DNA from: JAWPNA01 sp045402695
GTDB taxonomy: Bacteria > Acidobacteriota > Polarisedimenticolia > JACPZX01 > DASXTC01
Assembly: GCA_045402695.1 (NCBI GenBank)
Contig: JAWPNA010000292.1
Coordinates: 1-19,134 of the forward strand
Length of the DNA stretch: 19,134 nucleotides
Direction of reading: 5' to 3'
A program made the translations under genes and the position numbers. The notes beneath the pieces were generated by a model that searched no databases, had not been told where the DNA came from, and saw nothing but the letters and a program-made list of their open reading frames with translations. Shown here one piece after another: positions 8,501 through 14,581 of this stretch (the first letter of the stretch is position 1; every line of letters begins with the position of its first letter).

Positions 8501-8656
8501 GAGGAACTAGCGGCCGCGATGGGATTCTCTGCGCAGACGCGCGCCGCTGCGCGTGAGAGGCTGCTTGAGGATCTCGCCACGCACCGCAGCAGGATCGAAG
8601 CCACGTACCGCCGTGTCATCGAAGATGCCGCACGGCCCGAGGCGGTCACCCGTTAG
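5585..8656 (+). CDS. glnE: Bifunctional glutamine synthetase adenylyltransferase/adenylyl-removing enzyme
   Basis: GlnE attaches AMP to the regulatory tyrosine of GlnA, lowering its activity, and removes it again under nitrogen limitation, normally under direction of PII. The 1023-residue protein has the family's two nucleotidyltransferase domains. The N-terminal one (deadenylylase in the E. coli protein) has LALGKLGGVELNYSSDVDLLF with Asp224 and Asp226. The C-terminal one (adenylylase) has LGLGKLGYREMDYFSDLDLVF with Asp749 and Asp751. Both metal-binding Asp pairs are intact, so both activities are expected. Each domain is followed by helical segments containing the repeated FLRELEHR signature (at bases about 6877-6900 and 8421-8444). 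It is somewhat longer than the 946-residue E. coli enzyme. The gene follows glnA by 60 bases and appears to have its own promoter. No PII (glnB) or GlnD gene is visible in the window. Confidence 0.97.
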   Translation: MAQAGTEPIEEFCGRVLDDPVRGAADILRIGQSGDDAAIRAALVRLLPDVPDPDLALIHLERYCRQGAPPSDIESFHSLLVTLGYSPYLAESLIRDRGFLADLLRARRQGAWGVEEYRNEIAKWLRIRHGSDPWDVLRVVKRRATLRTTLKDLLRLTTLPEVCREISCAADALIQAGLEIVMDEMGGMFGAPQIYDNSGRTVPARLAVLALGKLGGVELNYSSDVDLLFVHAGDGETSGLDGRPETQITNKEFFTRAAENLTRGLAHIGPEGQVFRVDCRLRPGGRDGDLVIPLKAALAYYGTWARPWERQALIKARVCAGDAELGRQFIQEVEAIVYTVSPDPGLSDGIRGMKDRIDADLASRPEGRSHIKLGRGGIREIEFIVQAMQLLHGASEPWIREAGTLLAMHRLADKGYLSVSEYGTLSAAYVFLRELEHRIQLPRNLQRSMLPRQNRELRMLARAMGYRDSVQRQEAASLLADLEAHRGEVRAIYDSVFGKLAQRRLEDAPAPDPFLDPMSDTEVVACLRAADVNAGTALLGSVKAIARLLTATEGPRSEFRRMSPILIEELSRVSHPVRALRNMERFIESLALDRGRIARFAARPELIPPMVRLFGGSQPLASILIHRPRLVFEEGFEGAISRERGVPDHVARLLAGIRAASDEESASTFLRVYQRTQLLYIGLRDLSRQEGSLQIEHSLSDLAEAILRVALGSCARATGWPVEDGETTPGFLVLGLGKLGYREMDYFSDLDLVFLYEAGPPDVAAERHAAANRLAGLIMQTLTSITREGSLYAVDVRLRPFGAEGELAQPAALLREYFSASAGVWEMQSFLKARPVAGDLALGRETIHDMEEFILHEAVEMDLSRAVSDMKSRLEREAENRGAGRTDIKLGPGGLSAIQFAIQYLQLRHGIASPPHKRTTRLLESLRTAGLLDEEAHAAFFTGFQFLRELEHRMRLIHGRAVSRVPESREAQEELAAAMGFSAQTRAAARERLLEDLATHRSRIEATYRRVIEDAARPEAVTR

Positions 8657-8673
8657 TTTTGATCCGCAGGATC

Positions 8674-8781
8674 TGTGGAAAAGCCTGTGGAAAGCGCGCA
8701 GGTCGACTGCTCAAAGCGCGGCAGCGCATGCGGTTAAAGCGGATTGCACAGATCAGGCGGCGCTGCCGCCGTTGTGGAAGA
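8674..8781 (-). repeat. Three DnaA-box-like nonamers in a non-coding gap
   Basis: The gap 8657-8910 holds no supported gene. Read on the minus strand, 8674-8682 is TTTTCCACA, which matches the relaxed DnaA box TTWTNCACA. Positions 8686-8694 give CTTTCCACA and 8773-8781 give TCTTCCACA, each with one mismatch. The first two form a 12-base direct repeat (CTGTGGAAA twice). The gap also has small inverted repeats: GATCC/GGATC at 8661-8673 and GGCGGC/GCCGCC at 8756-8770. DnaA binding is an inference. Confidence 0.35.
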
Positions 8782-8828
8782 CGGGGCGGCGCCCGACGCC
8801 GCGGCGGTGAACGTCCTCGGCGGGTTCC

Positions 8829-8858
8829 TTGACGCGGTGAGCGCGGCGACGCTATCAT
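8829..8858 (+). promoter_or_regulatory. Sigma-70 promoter of the cNMP/FHA gene
   Basis: TTGACG at 8829-8834 and TATCAT at 8853-8858 are separated by 18 bases and match five of six positions each. Transcription would start near 8865, about 46 bases before the ATG at 8911. Confidence 0.65.
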
Positions 8859-8910
8859 CGCACGCGTCGTACCTCGCATTCGCGCAGGGTACCCTGTCGC
8901 ATCATCACGC

Positions 8911-9747
8911 ATGGCCATACCTCAGATCTTCAAGGACTACATCGTCCACTTCAAAAAGGCAGATCGGATCTACTCCGCCGGCGATCCAGGCACGGAGATG
9001 TACATCGTGCAGAGCGGCTCTGTCGAGATCTTCCAGGAAGCCGGGGGCAAGCGGGTAAGCCTTGCCATCATGGAGAAGGGGGACTTTTTCGGCGAGATGG
9101 CGCTCATCGAATCGGCGCCGCACTCCTCCAGCGCCGAGGCGCTGGCCGACTGCGAGGTCATCGAGATCAACAGCACGCTGTTCGACAAGATGATCAAGGG
9201 CAATATCGAGATTGCCGTGCGGATGCTGCGCAAGCTCTCGATCAGACTCAGGGACGCGACACGGCGAATCGAGCAGATGGAGCTCGCCGCGCAACCGGCG
9301 GCCGCGGTCGGCTCTCCGGCGAGCTCTGACCAGCCCCCGATCGCCGCGCCGCCCGACGAAGAGCCCGTATCCATGGCTCGCACGCCTTTCGCGGCGGCGG
9401 CCGGATCCAACCCGAACGGCTGCCACGCAGTGTTCGTCTCGGATGACGGGCAGACCAACTTTCCGCTTCTCGCCAGCCGGGCGGCAATCGGCCGGTATGA
9501 CCCGGTCACCGGCCTGAAACCCGAGGTCGATCTCTCGGAGCTTGATCTCAACCGTTCCGTATCGCGCCATCACGCGAGGCTCACCTTCGAGGGGGGAGTC
9601 TACTCTCTCACCGAAGAGGTCGGCGCCTTGAACGGCACCTTCATCAACGGCAAGCGGCTCGTCAGCGGAAAGCCGGCTAGGCTCAAGAATGGAGACGTCG
9701 TCAACCTGGGGATGGTGAAGCTCACGTTCCAGGAAGTCTCCGGCTGA
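8911..9747 (+). CDS. Cyclic-nucleotide-binding-fold and FHA domain protein
   Basis: The 278-residue product joins two signalling domains. Residues of about 8-115 form a CRP-type cyclic-nucleotide-binding fold (YSAGDPGTEMYIVQSGSVEIF, then GDFFGEMALIESAPHSSSAEAL). Residues of about 172-275 form a forkhead-associated domain with the core motifs IGR (193-195), VSRHHA (217-222) and NGTFING (241-247), which normally bind phosphothreonine peptides. A Pro/Ala linker (about 125-165) connects them. There is no helix-turn-helix, so it is not a standard CRP transcription factor. In the phosphate-binding cassette the usual Arg (as in APRSA) is His71, so cAMP or cGMP binding is doubtful. The protein has no signal or membrane segment and is probably cytoplasmic. 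A promoter lies upstream but no good Shine-Dalgarno precedes the ATG. Its partner kinase is not encoded in the window. Confidence 0.88.
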   Translation: MAIPQIFKDYIVHFKKADRIYSAGDPGTEMYIVQSGSVEIFQEAGGKRVSLAIMEKGDFFGEMALIESAPHSSSAEALADCEVIEINSTLFDKMIKGNIEIAVRMLRKLSIRLRDATRRIEQMELAAQPAAAVGSPASSDQPPIAAPPDEEPVSMARTPFAAAAGSNPNGCHAVFVSDDGQTNFPLLASRAAIGRYDPVTGLKPEVDLSELDLNRSVSRHHARLTFEGGVYSLTEEVGALNGTFINGKRLVSGKPARLKNGDVVNLGMVKLTFQEVSG

Positions 9748-9757
9748 GTGCGCGCTG

Positions 9758-9786
9758 TTGACCGAGTGATCGGCGGATGGTACGAT
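9758..9786 (+). promoter_or_regulatory. Sigma-70 promoter of the trpS-scpA-scpB-rluB-hisC run
   Basis: TTGACC at 9758-9763 and TACGAT at 9781-9786 are 17 bases apart. The predicted start near 9793 lies after the ATG at 9785, which argues that this ATG is not the trpS start. Confidence 0.65.
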
Positions 9787-9836
9787 GCGACGCGTCATCT
9801 CACGAGTGCGTCGCTTTCTCGGCGCGGTCCCAGTGC

Positions 9837-9854
9837 GGTCCCGACGACCTTTTT
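9837..9854 (+). terminator. Weak terminator-like hairpin in the trpS leader
   Basis: GGTC (9837-9840) can pair with GACC (9846-9849) across a five-base loop, followed directly by TTTTT (9850-9854), just before the likely trpS start at 9857. The stem has only four pairs. Just upstream GCGGTCCC occurs twice (9824-9831 and 9835-9842). It could be a remnant or a weak attenuator; the case is slender. Confidence 0.2.
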
Positions 9855-9856
9855 CG

Positions 9857-10861
9857 ATGCCCATGCCACCCGCGGCAAGAGTGCTGTCCGGACACCGGCC
9901 GACCGGCTATCTCCACCTGGGTCACCTCGTCGGAGCGCTGTCCAACTGGATCGAGCTGCAGGATCAGTACGAGTGCTTCTTCGCTGTCGTGGACTGGCAC
10001 GCGCTGACCACCCACTACAAGGATCCCTCGGGTATCCAGGGTTTCATCAGGCAGACCGTGATCGACTGGATCGCGGCCGGATTGGATCCGGACCGTTGCA
10101 CGCTTTTCGTGCAATCCCACGTGAAGGAACACGCAGAGATGCACCTGCTGCTCTCGATGGTGGTGCCGCTTCCCTGGCTGGAGAGAGTGCCGACCTACAA
10201 GGAGCAGCAGCACCAGCTCGCTGAGCGGGAAATCAACACATACGGCTTCCTCGGCTACCCGGTCCTTCAGGCCGCCGACATCGTACTCTACGACGCGCGC
10301 TACGTTCCGGTGGGCGAGGACCAGTTGCCTCATCTGGAGCTGACGCGGGAGATCGTCCGCCGCTTCAACAACCTGTACGGCCCGATCCTCATGGAGCCAG
10401 AAGCCAGGACGACGGTGCTGCCGCGGCTGCCGGGCACCGATGGACGGAAGATGAGCAAGTCGTACGACAACACGATCAGTTTGTCGGACCCACCAGACGT
10501 GATTCGCGGCAAGTACAAGTCCATGATGACGGACCCGGCCCGGATGCGCCGCACGGACCCGGGCAACCCCGACGTGTGCCCCGTATACCAGCACCACCGG
10601 GCCTTCACACCGGCGCAGCGGCGCGCGGAGATCGACCGGGATTGCCGCACGGCAGGCATCGGCTGCGTGGAGTGCAAGGCCGACGTCGCGGGGAGGGTCA
10701 TCGAGAGGTTCGGTCCGTTCCGGCAGAAGAAGGCCGATCTGGAGCGCGATCCGCGGATCGTCGAGGAGGTCCTTTCGCGGGGGGCCTCGCGGGCCCGGGC
10801 GGTCGCCTCCCGCACGCTCCTGAAGGTCCGACCGGCCATGGGCCTTGCCTATGGCGACTGA
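9857..10861 (+). CDS. trpS: Tryptophan-tRNA ligase
   Basis: TrpRS activates tryptophan with ATP and loads it on tRNA-Trp in the cytoplasm. The class I signatures are clear: the HIGH-type motif as HLGH (20-23, counting from ATG 9857) in RPTGYLHLGHLVGAL, VPVGEDQ (150-156) and the KMSKS loop (198-202). The combination SGxxPTGxLHLGH, PVGEDQLPHLELTREI and GRKMSKSYDNTI is that of bacterial TrpRS and not TyrRS. The frame stays open upstream to an ATG at 9785, but that codon overlaps the predicted -10 element and the family normally begins just before the RVLSG strand, so I use ATG 9857; ATG 9863 is equally possible. The 334-residue length is normal. The stop overlaps the start of scpA by 11 bases. 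Confidence 0.95.
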   Translation: MPMPPAARVLSGHRPTGYLHLGHLVGALSNWIELQDQYECFFAVVDWHALTTHYKDPSGIQGFIRQTVIDWIAAGLDPDRCTLFVQSHVKEHAEMHLLLSMVVPLPWLERVPTYKEQQHQLAEREINTYGFLGYPVLQAADIVLYDARYVPVGEDQLPHLELTREIVRRFNNLYGPILMEPEARTTVLPRLPGTDGRKMSKSYDNTISLSDPPDVIRGKYKSMMTDPARMRRTDPGNPDVCPVYQHHRAFTPAQRRAEIDRDCRTAGIGCVECKADVAGRVIERFGPFRQKKADLERDPRIVEEVLSRGASRARAVASRTLLKVRPAMGLAYGD

Positions 10862-11678
10862 GGCGCCGGCCCCGGGAACGACGGATGCAGCCACTCAAGG
10901 GGCCGCCGCAGCGGCCACACCGCGGCTCATCCTCCCGCTGTTCACGGGCCCGCTGGACCTGTTGCTCCATCTCATCCGCACCAACGAGTTATCGATCACC
11001 GACATACCCATCGTCGAGGTCTGCCGGCAGTACGATGGCTATCTCGGGCTGATGCATGAGCTGGACTTCGAGATCGCGGGCGAGTACCTGGTGATGGCCG
11101 CCACCCTCATGCACATCAAGTCGCGGATGCTGCTGCCGGCCGAGCCGGCCGCCGCCGGCGCGCAGCCGGAAGATCCCAGGGCCGAGCTCGTCCGGCAGCT
11201 ACTCGAATACCAGAGAGTGAAGGCGGCCGCGGTGATGCTCCGTGATCGCGACGATCTGCAAGCCGACATCTTCACACGCGGCCATGGAGGCGAGGACCCA
11301 CTCGATCCCTTCAGGCAGGAGACGCGCCTTGATGTGTCGCTGTTCGATCTCCTGACGGCCTTCAAGCGGCTGGCCGAGAGCCTGGGAGGCAGCCGGCCAC
11401 TTCTCGTGCATCGCGACGAGATCTCCGTGGCGGAGAAGATCGCCTGGCTCCTGGACCGCCTCGAGTACTCCAACTCGCTCCACTTTCAGACGTTGATCGC
11501 GGAGCTGCCCGCCCGTGGAGATCGGATCGCGGCCTTCCTGGCGATTCTCGAGCTGGTCAGGCTCAGGCTCGTCACGACACGACAGAACAGGCCCGGCGGA
11601 GAGATCTTCCTGATGCGGGCCACCTCGACCGAGGACGACGGGGAGGAGAAGGGGAGTGATGATGATCCCGGACACTGA
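10851..11678 (+). CDS. scpA: Segregation and condensation protein A
   Basis: ScpA is the kleisin subunit of the bacterial SMC condensin; it bridges the SMC heads and binds ScpB to organise and separate chromosomes. The 275-residue product carries the family's N-terminal signature FTGPLDLLLHLIRTNELSI (31-49), then DIPIVEVCRQYDGYL, and AGEYLVMAATLMHIKSRMLLP (77-96). The C-terminal winged-helix part that contacts the SMC head is recognisable near VAEKIAWLLDRL and ERVRLRLV-like sequence close to the end. A short Ala/Thr-rich extension precedes the conserved core. ATG 10851 overlaps the end of trpS; a TTG two codons upstream is less likely. No strong Shine-Dalgarno is present, which fits translational coupling. 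No smc gene is in the window. Confidence 0.95.
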   Translation: MATEAPAPGTTDAATQGAAAAATPRLILPLFTGPLDLLLHLIRTNELSITDIPIVEVCRQYDGYLGLMHELDFEIAGEYLVMAATLMHIKSRMLLPAEPAAAGAQPEDPRAELVRQLLEYQRVKAAAVMLRDRDDLQADIFTRGHGGEDPLDPFRQETRLDVSLFDLLTAFKRLAESLGGSRPLLVHRDEISVAEKIAWLLDRLEYSNSLHFQTLIAELPARGDRIAAFLAILELVRLRLVTTRQNRPGGEIFLMRATSTEDDGEEKGSDDDPGH

Positions 11679-12441
11679 CCACCCCGACGCGCCGCCTCAG
11701 GAGGCGGACGCCCCGGCGGAAGCGCTCGATCCCGGATCGGCCGCCGAGCCCGAGGCACCGCTGCCTGACGCGCCGCTCGTTTCCATCCTGGAGGCCCTGC
11801 TCTTCGCGAGCGAGGAGCCGGTGACCACCGCTGATATCTGCGCGATTCTCGGAGAGCAGCGACGCGAGGAAATCGCCACGGCGCTCGAGAGTCTCGCGGC
11901 ACGCTATGCGTCCGATGAGCGCGGTCTTCGCGTGCAGCGTCTTGCGGGAGGCTATCGAATCACCACCGATGCCGCACTGGCCCCCTTCATCCGGGCGATG
12001 ATGCGTTCGCGCAACAGGCAGAGACTGTCGCGGGCGGCCCTGGAGACTCTCGCCGTCGTGGCCTACAAACAGCCGATCACGGCCCCCGAGATCCAGGAGA
12101 TCCGCGGCGTCAACCCCTCGGCGATTCTCAACACCCTCCTGGACCGGCGCCTGATCCGGATCCTGGGCCGCAAGAAGGTGGTCGGGAAGCCGTTCCTGTA
12201 CGGCACCACTCGCGAATTCCTGATTCGCTTCGGCCTCAACTCCCTTCAGGATCTGCCCAGCATGGAGGAGTTCGACGCCCTGCTCCAACAGGAGGATCCG
12301 GACGAATTCGGGGAGGCGCCCGCGGATCGTGGTGAGGAGCTTTCCTCCGTGAGTCAAGAGGATAGATCCGTCGGGCGCGGCGACCCCGCGGCCGTGGGTG
12401 AGCATGCCGCTGGGCTGGCGCGGGAGGGGGACCCTGGATGA
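11656..12441 (+). CDS. scpB: Segregation and condensation protein B
   Basis: ScpB is a dimeric winged-helix protein that binds the middle of ScpA in the SMC complex. Of 261 residues, 43-195 are the conserved core: SILEALLFASEEPVT, then GGYRITTD, LSRAALETLAVVAYKQPIT, EIQEIRGVNPSAILNTLLDR and GKPFLYGTT, the usual ScpB pattern of two winged helices. About 40 acidic, proline-rich residues precede it and about 55 low-complexity residues follow; both ends are probably disordered. The start is GTG 11656 or the ATG codons at 11659 and 11662; GGGAGGAG at 11641-11648 lies within range of all three. It overlaps scpA by 23 bases and its stop overlaps the rluB start in ATGA, so the three are likely made from one message. 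Confidence 0.95.
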   Translation: MMMIPDTDHPDAPPQEADAPAEALDPGSAAEPEAPLPDAPLVSILEALLFASEEPVTTADICAILGEQRREEIATALESLAARYASDERGLRVQRLAGGYRITTDAALAPFIRAMMRSRNRQRLSRAALETLAVVAYKQPITAPEIQEIRGVNPSAILNTLLDRRLIRILGRKKVVGKPFLYGTTREFLIRFGLNSLQDLPSMEEFDALLQQEDPDEFGEAPADRGEELSSVSQEDRSVGRGDPAAVGEHAAGLAREGDPG

Positions 12442-13190
12442 CAGGCAGAGGATCGCCTGCGGCCCCGGCTCCCGCCGGCGAGAGGATCCAGAAGGTCCTG
12501 GCGCAGGCCGGGCTCGCCTCGCGGCGCGAGGCCGAGCGATGGCTCTCGCAGGGACGCATCTCGGTGAACGGCAAAGTGATCATCGAACCAGGCACGCGCG
12601 TTGATCTCTCCCGCGATCACGTCAAGGTGGACGGCAGGAGGCTCCGGCCGGCGGAGAAGAAGGCCTACTACCTCGTGCACAAGCCGGATGGATACGTCAC
12701 GACGACGCGGGATCCTCAGGGGCGGCCGGTGGTCACGGATCTGCTTCGCGGCGTGCGCGAGCGTGTTTTCCCCGTGGGCCGCCTGGACTATCACACGTCG
12801 GGTTTGATCATCCTCACCAACGACGGAGACCTGGCCGACAGGCTTATGCGTCCCGCGTCGGGATGTCCGAAGATCTACCATGTCAAGGTGAAGGGGACAC
12901 CCGCGCCGCCGGTGCTCAAGCGGCTCTCCGAGGGGATCGTCATCGACGGGCGGCGGACGCTGCCGAGCCGTATCACCGTGCTGGGCGGCGAGCAGCACAC
13001 GTGGGTCGCAGTCGTCCTGCAGGAAGGCCGGCGCAACCAGATCCGGAGGATGTTCACCAAGGCCGGCCATCCCGTCTTGAAGCTGCGCCGCGTCGCCATC
13101 GGCCCGATCAGCGACCGTGGCCTGCCACCCGGCGCCTGGCGGCGGCTGACGTCCGATGAGCTGCGCCGCCTGGACGGAGCATTGAGATGA
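12438..13190 (+). CDS. rluB: Ribosomal large-subunit pseudouridine synthase, RluB type
   Basis: Enzymes of this family convert a uridine of 23S rRNA (position 2605 in E. coli numbering for RluB) to pseudouridine during ribosome assembly. The 250-residue protein has an N-terminal S4 RNA-binding domain (about 14-70, ERIQKVLAQAGLASRREAE). The RsuA/RluB/E/F catalytic domain follows, with VGRLDYHTSGLIILTNDGDLA and the catalytic Asp117. Later motifs YHVKVKG and EGRRNQIRRMF also match the family. Position next to scpB is the usual setting for rluB, which favours RluB over the close relatives RluE, RluF and RsuA. Start and stop overlap the neighbours as ATGA (12438-12441 with scpB, 13187-13190 with hisC). 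Confidence 0.93.
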   Translation: MTGRGSPAAPAPAGERIQKVLAQAGLASRREAERWLSQGRISVNGKVIIEPGTRVDLSRDHVKVDGRRLRPAEKKAYYLVHKPDGYVTTTRDPQGRPVVTDLLRGVRERVFPVGRLDYHTSGLIILTNDGDLADRLMRPASGCPKIYHVKVKGTPAPPVLKRLSEGIVIDGRRTLPSRITVLGGEQHTWVAVVLQEGRRNQIRRMFTKAGHPVLKLRRVAIGPISDRGLPPGAWRRLTSDELRRLDGALR

Positions 13191-14296
13191 CTCCGATCAA
13201 GGTCCCTGACTACATTGCGAGGATCGAGCCGTACGTGCCGGGCAAGCCGATCGAGGAGGTGGAGCGCGAGCTCGGGCTCACGGGGTCGATCAAGCTCGCG
13301 TCCAACGAGAACTCTCTGGGCCCCTCGCCGCTGGCCGTGCGCGCGGCGCGGGAGGCGCTTGCCTCCTCTCACCGCTATCCCGACGGCAGCGGGTTTTACC
13401 TGAGACGCCGGTTGTCCGAGATCCACCATCTGCCGCACGATCAGATCCTCCTGGGCAACGGCTCCACGGAGTTGGTGGAGATCCTCGCTCGCACGGTTCT
13501 GGGCGCCCGAGGTCACGGTTTGATGGCGGAGCAGGCGTTCATCATGTACCGGATCGCGGTGCTGGCCGTCAACGGCAACGCACGCGCCATCCCGCTCAAG
13601 GCGATGCGCCACGATCTGGCGGCGATGGCCGCCGCGGCGGATGAGGCGACCCGGATCGTGTTCATCGCGAATCCGAACAATCCCACGGGGACCTACGTAA
13701 CGCACGGCGAGCTCGCGGCATTCTTGGAGCACGTCCCAGAGGACGTGCTGGTGGTCGTGGACGAGGCATACCGCGAGTACGTCGAGGCCGCCGACTATCC
13801 CGACACTCTGGGGCTGCTTCGGCAGGGAAGGCGCCTCGCGATCCTGAGGACGTTCTCGAAGATCTACGGGTTGGCCGGCCTGCGGCTGGGCTATGCCCTC
13901 ACCACCCCCGACGTCCGGCTGGCCGCCGAGAAGGTGCGATCGCCTTTCAACACGAGCAGCCTGGCACAGGCGGCTGGGCTCGCGGCCCTGGACGATCAGG
14001 AGCACGTCACGCGCTCGCGCGAGCACAATTCCCGGGAGCTGCGGTTCCTGCAAGAACGCCTCGCGGAGCTGAGGGTCGGGTTCACACCTTCCTTGGCCAA
14101 CTTCGTGCTCGTTGACACAGGCCGCGACGGCGACGCCGTCTTTTCCAGCCTCCTGCGCAAGGGCGTCATCGTGCGACCCATGCGCACCTACGAGCTGCCG
14201 ACCTGCATCCGCGTCAGCGTTGGGGCCCACGAGGAGAATCTCCTGTTCCTGAAGGCCCTTGAAGAAACCCTCGGCGAGACCCTCGGCACCGTCTGA
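13187..14296 (+). CDS. hisC: Histidinol-phosphate aminotransferase (HisC family)
   Basis: HisC uses pyridoxal phosphate to transaminate imidazole-acetol phosphate in histidine synthesis; members of the family can also act on aromatic or prephenate-type substrates. The 369-residue length is normal. Visible fold type I motifs are YVPGKPIEEVERELG near the N-terminus, KLASNENSLGPSP (36-48), ANPNNPTGTY (161-170), the cofactor-binding DEAYREY (192-198), the Schiff-base Lys225 in RTFSKIYGLAGLRLGYA, and a late arginine in CIRVSVG that would hold the substrate phosphate or carboxylate. It starts inside the rluB stop. No other his gene is present, and its place after rluB and before rpsA is where several bacteria carry aromatic amino-acid genes, so a role in phenylalanine or tyrosine synthesis is possible. 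Confidence 0.9.
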   Translation: MTPIKVPDYIARIEPYVPGKPIEEVERELGLTGSIKLASNENSLGPSPLAVRAAREALASSHRYPDGSGFYLRRRLSEIHHLPHDQILLGNGSTELVEILARTVLGARGHGLMAEQAFIMYRIAVLAVNGNARAIPLKAMRHDLAAMAAAADEATRIVFIANPNNPTGTYVTHGELAAFLEHVPEDVLVVVDEAYREYVEAADYPDTLGLLRQGRRLAILRTFSKIYGLAGLRLGYALTTPDVRLAAEKVRSPFNTSSLAQAAGLAALDDQEHVTRSREHNSRELRFLQERLAELRVGFTPSLANFVLVDTGRDGDAVFSSLLRKGVIVRPMRTYELPTCIRVSVGAHEENLLFLKALEETLGETLGTV

Positions 14297-14309
14297 AGCT
14301 CCCTCTGAA

Positions 14310-14339
14310 TTGACACCATTTTTCTCGCTGTGATACGAT
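14310..14339 (+). promoter_or_regulatory. Sigma-70 promoter of the outer-membrane protein gene
   Basis: Perfect TTGACA at 14310-14315 and TACGAT at 14334-14339 are 18 bases apart, and TGA before the -10 makes a TGn extension. Transcription would start near 14346, leaving a leader of about 236 bases before ATG 14582. Confidence 0.75.
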
Positions 14340-14345
14340 GCGCGC

Positions 14346-14581
14346 TCTTTTGCCAGTTGCGTGACCGCTCCAGCACAGGGGGGCTGCGGGAAACGCGTCA
14401 TCCTTTCCCCCCCAAGGGAGTCTAAGAGTCGCTGGCGGGATCCAGCGCCATGCTCGCACCTCTGTCCGGGCGCAGGAGGTGGAAGGGCGGGGCGGATCCC
14501 GGCACGAATGGGGTGGGGGGAAGGCATTCGCTGCGGCAATCCGGGCAGCCGGGACTCGCGGTCTTCGAGAGGAGAAGGGGG
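14346..14581 (+). promoter_or_regulatory. Long leader of the outer-membrane protein mRNA with two small hairpins
   Basis: I see no gene in this stretch. GGGAAA (14388-14393) can pair with TTTCCC (14404-14409) across ten bases, and CGCTGG (14430-14435) with CCAGCG (14442-14447) across six. An in-frame ATG at 14450 extends the downstream frame but encodes basic, unconserved-looking sequence before the signal peptide. No known riboswitch class is recognised. Confidence 0.35.
14571..14574 (+). promoter_or_regulatory. Ribosome binding site choosing ATG 14582
   Basis: GGAG followed by AAGGGGG ends just before ATG 14582, with seven bases between GGAG and the ATG. The later in-frame ATG 14606 has GGAAGGAG only one base away, too close to function well. 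ATG 14582 is therefore preferred. Confidence 0.55.

Noticed and set aside
8661..8673. GATCC-GCA-GGATC hairpin after glnE as an intrinsic terminator
   Set aside because: The stem is only five pairs and no T run follows on the + strand; the TTTT lies before it.
8553..8810. A small open frame running from inside glnE into the following gap
   Set aside because: Most of it is out of frame with glnE, it has no Shine-Dalgarno, and the gap part encodes basic, low-complexity sequence.
9823..9832. CGCGGTCCCA in the trpS leader, the complement of a T-box core (TGGGACCGCG)
   Set aside because: The T-box sequence would have to be on the trpS strand upstream of a terminator. Here it reads only on the opposite strand, and no specifier stem I or antiterminator is seen in the 64-base leader.
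14450..14581. A 44-codon N-terminal extension of the outer-membrane protein from ATG 14450
   Set aside because: It would place 44 basic residues ahead of a clean signal peptide, and ATG 14582 has a better ribosome binding site.
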